Shown one piece after another: positions 62,740-64,000 of a stretch of DNA of 64,000 bases. The notes beneath the pieces are model-generated. The model was not told the DNA's origin, ran no database searches, and was given only the letters and a program-made list of their open reading frames with translations. Each line of letters opens with the position of its first letter. The stretch's first letter is position 1. The position numbers and the translations under genes were made by a program. Where the stretch lies: the NCBI GenBank assembly GCA_031395485.1, contig JANNUS010000011.1, forward strand, positions 1 through 64,000, in the 5' to 3' direction. This DNA comes from UBA2336 sp031395485. Its GTDB lineage: Bacteria; Bacteroidota; Bacteroidia; Cytophagales; Cyclobacteriaceae.

Positions 62740-63026
62740 ATTGAGTCCGTTTTATCTGCTGTAAATGTCGCACTGTTCTTATCTCATTCTCGACCGAAAA
62801 TGAGGCTAATCCTACATTTGTGCGCTTCGCCTATAGGATGCGGTTAACGGTATGGATTCACCGATTTGGGTTTGTAAAGGCCATTTCTATTATAGAAAGG
62901 CAAGATTATCTGGCAGGGAGACTAAATTTTCATTCTAATTAAAGTAGTACTTTAAAACCTAAGGGTAGGATTAAATAGTAAAACGAAGAATTTCTTGCAT
63001 GGGATTTTGGTGTGAGCTCAAATGTA

Positions 63027-63986
63027 TCAGTTCTTTTTAAAAAGGGAATCCACAAACTCAACCTTATTAAACACTTGTAGGTCACCAACCTTTTCGCCAA
63101 CACCAATGTATTTTACGGGTATTTTAAACTCGTCTGAAATCCCAATGACCACACCACCCTTAGCGGTGCCATCGAGCTTCGTAATGGCCAGCGCTGTTAC
63201 AGTGGTAGCTTTCGTAAACTCGCGTGCCTGGATCACCGCATTTTGCCCTGTGCTTCCATCGAGTACAAGCAGCACTTCATGGGGTGCATCGGGAATTACC
63301 TTTTGAATCACTCTATGAATTTTTGAAAGTTCACCCATCAAATTCAGTTTGGTGTGAAGCCTTCCTGCTGTGTCGATGATGATAACATCGGCACCCCGAG
63401 CAAGACCTTCTTTTACAGTATCGTAAGCAACAGCCGAAGGATCTGTGTTCATTCCTTTACTAATTACGGGTACTCCAACACGTTCGCCCCAAAGTATCAG
63501 CTGATCAACCGCGGCTGCCCGAAAAGTATCGGCAGCACCTAACAGTACATTTTTACCACTTTTTTTAAATTGAGCCGAAAGCTTACCAATGGTTGTTGTT
63601 TTGCCTACACCGTTTACGCCTACAACCATGATTACGTAAGGCTTTTTATTTTGAGGAACCTGAAAGTCTATTAGGTCATCTGTATGATTTTCAGAAAGAA
63701 GGTAAGCGATTTCTTCTTTGAGAATTCGATCAAGTTCTGAAGCTCCCAGGTATTTATCACGCGCTACGCGCTGCTGAATACGTTCAATAATTTTTAGCGT
63801 TGTGTTTACACCCACATCTGAAGAAACTAATATCTCTTCAAGATTATCCAGCACCTCTTCATCTACCGTAGATTTTCCGATGAGCGCTTTTCCAAGCTTC
63901 CCAAAAAAATTCTCGTTGGTTTTTTGCAACCCCTTATCAAGAGTTTCTTTTTTCTCCTTCGAAAACAATCCGCCTAAAAATGCCAT
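63027..63986 (-). CDS. ftsY: signal recognition particle receptor FtsY
   Basis: FtsY docks SRP-ribosome complexes at the inner membrane. The NG domain shows the P-loop GVNGVGKTTTIGKL (about 120), DTFRAAAVDQL, IIDTAGRLHTK and TKLDGTAKGG. The N-terminal ~20 residues (MAFLGGLFSKEKKETLDKGL) replace the long acidic A domain of E. coli FtsY, as in most Bacteroidota. The 319 residues are normal for that type. It ends 287 bases before the small exported protein gene; that gap holds only a short 7-bp palindrome at 62884-62898. Confidence 0.96.
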   Translation of the reverse strand: MAFLGGLFSKEKKETLDKGLQKTNENFFGKLGKALIGKSTVDEEVLDNLEEILVSSDVGVNTTLKIIERIQQRVARDKYLGASELDRILKEEIAYLLSENHTDDLIDFQVPQNKKPYVIMVVGVNGVGKTTTIGKLSAQFKKSGKNVLLGAADTFRAAAVDQLILWGERVGVPVISKGMNTDPSAVAYDTVKEGLARGADVIIIDTAGRLHTKLNLMGELSKIHRVIQKVIPDAPHEVLLVLDGSTGQNAVIQAREFTKATTVTALAITKLDGTAKGGVVIGISDEFKIPVKYIGVGEKVGDLQVFNKVEFVDSLFKKN

Positions 63987-64000
63987 GTGTACAACTTAGT

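Noticed and set aside
62519..62764. Plus-strand frame opposite the small exported protein
   Set aside because: No signal peptide or family features; the minus-strand frame has a credible signal-peptide layout. Both remain uncertain.
62765..63026. RNA gene or regulatory structure between the small exported protein and ftsY
   Set aside because: Only a short TTTCTAT/ATAGAAA palindrome (62884-62898) is visible; there is no cloverleaf or long stem.

Overview
The window looks like chromosome of a Bacteroidota bacterium, most likely of the Cytophagales. This rests on a type IX secretion sortase/channel pair (PorU-PorV), a DUF4270 lipoprotein, a TolB-like propeller plus outer-membrane barrel, bacillithiol proteins, and promoter-like sequences of the Bacteroidota form TTTG-N19-TAnnTTTG. 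No rRNA, tRNA, CRISPR array or phage gene cluster was seen.

The accessory part is positions 1-8988. It reads as an integron-like cassette array, every gene on the minus strand. A tyrosine recombinase (7825-8988) is followed downstream by an attI-like site (about 7707-7741). Then come four cassettes, each ending in a ~130 bp imperfect inverted repeat: D, an RDD membrane protein (7018-7715); C, a Dcm-type methyltransferase plus MvaI/BcnI-type endonuclease (4058-7017); B, an unknown membrane protein (2936-4057); A, a C5 methyltransferase plus BsuBI/PstI-type endonuclease (372-2935). The two termini of each cassette are exact complements of each other but differ between cassettes, as expected for attC sites formed in circular cassettes. 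The repeat arms covary while the centre stays conserved. The recombinase lacks the insert typical of integron integrases, carries a Bacteroidota-type N-terminal domain, points the same way as the cassettes, and starts 12 bp after a metabolic gene. An ECF sigma factor start at the left edge is probably ordinary chromosome.

From 9001 to 23.6 kb is core metabolism: a saccharopine dehydrogenase-like enzyme, gltX and glnS diverging from a shared promoter region, a RidA protein, glmS-DUF4270-half glycogen synthase, panC-panD-flippase-like protein, a zinc metallopeptidase and an acyl-CoA dehydrogenase. From 23.6 to 35.4 kb is mostly envelope: an inactive M16 homologue, porV, porU, pssA, a metallo-beta-lactamase-fold hydrolase, an FAD oxidoreductase and the TolB-like barrel protein.

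From 35.4 to 64 kb are YicC, DedA, an FtsX-type permease, DoxX, an arginase-fold protein missing metal ligands, an exported superoxide dismutase, a 2OG oxygenase, a chromate transporter, OsmC and YtxJ proteins, a long basic repeat protein, a fused branched-chain 2-oxoacid dehydrogenase E1, an active M16 peptidase, ispF, mnmD, a secreted WD40-caspase fusion, 5-formyl-THF cyclo-ligase, bshC, rimO, two Bacteroidota-specific envelope proteins and ftsY. Most of this is ordinary; the cassette array is the part that may be an undescribed system.
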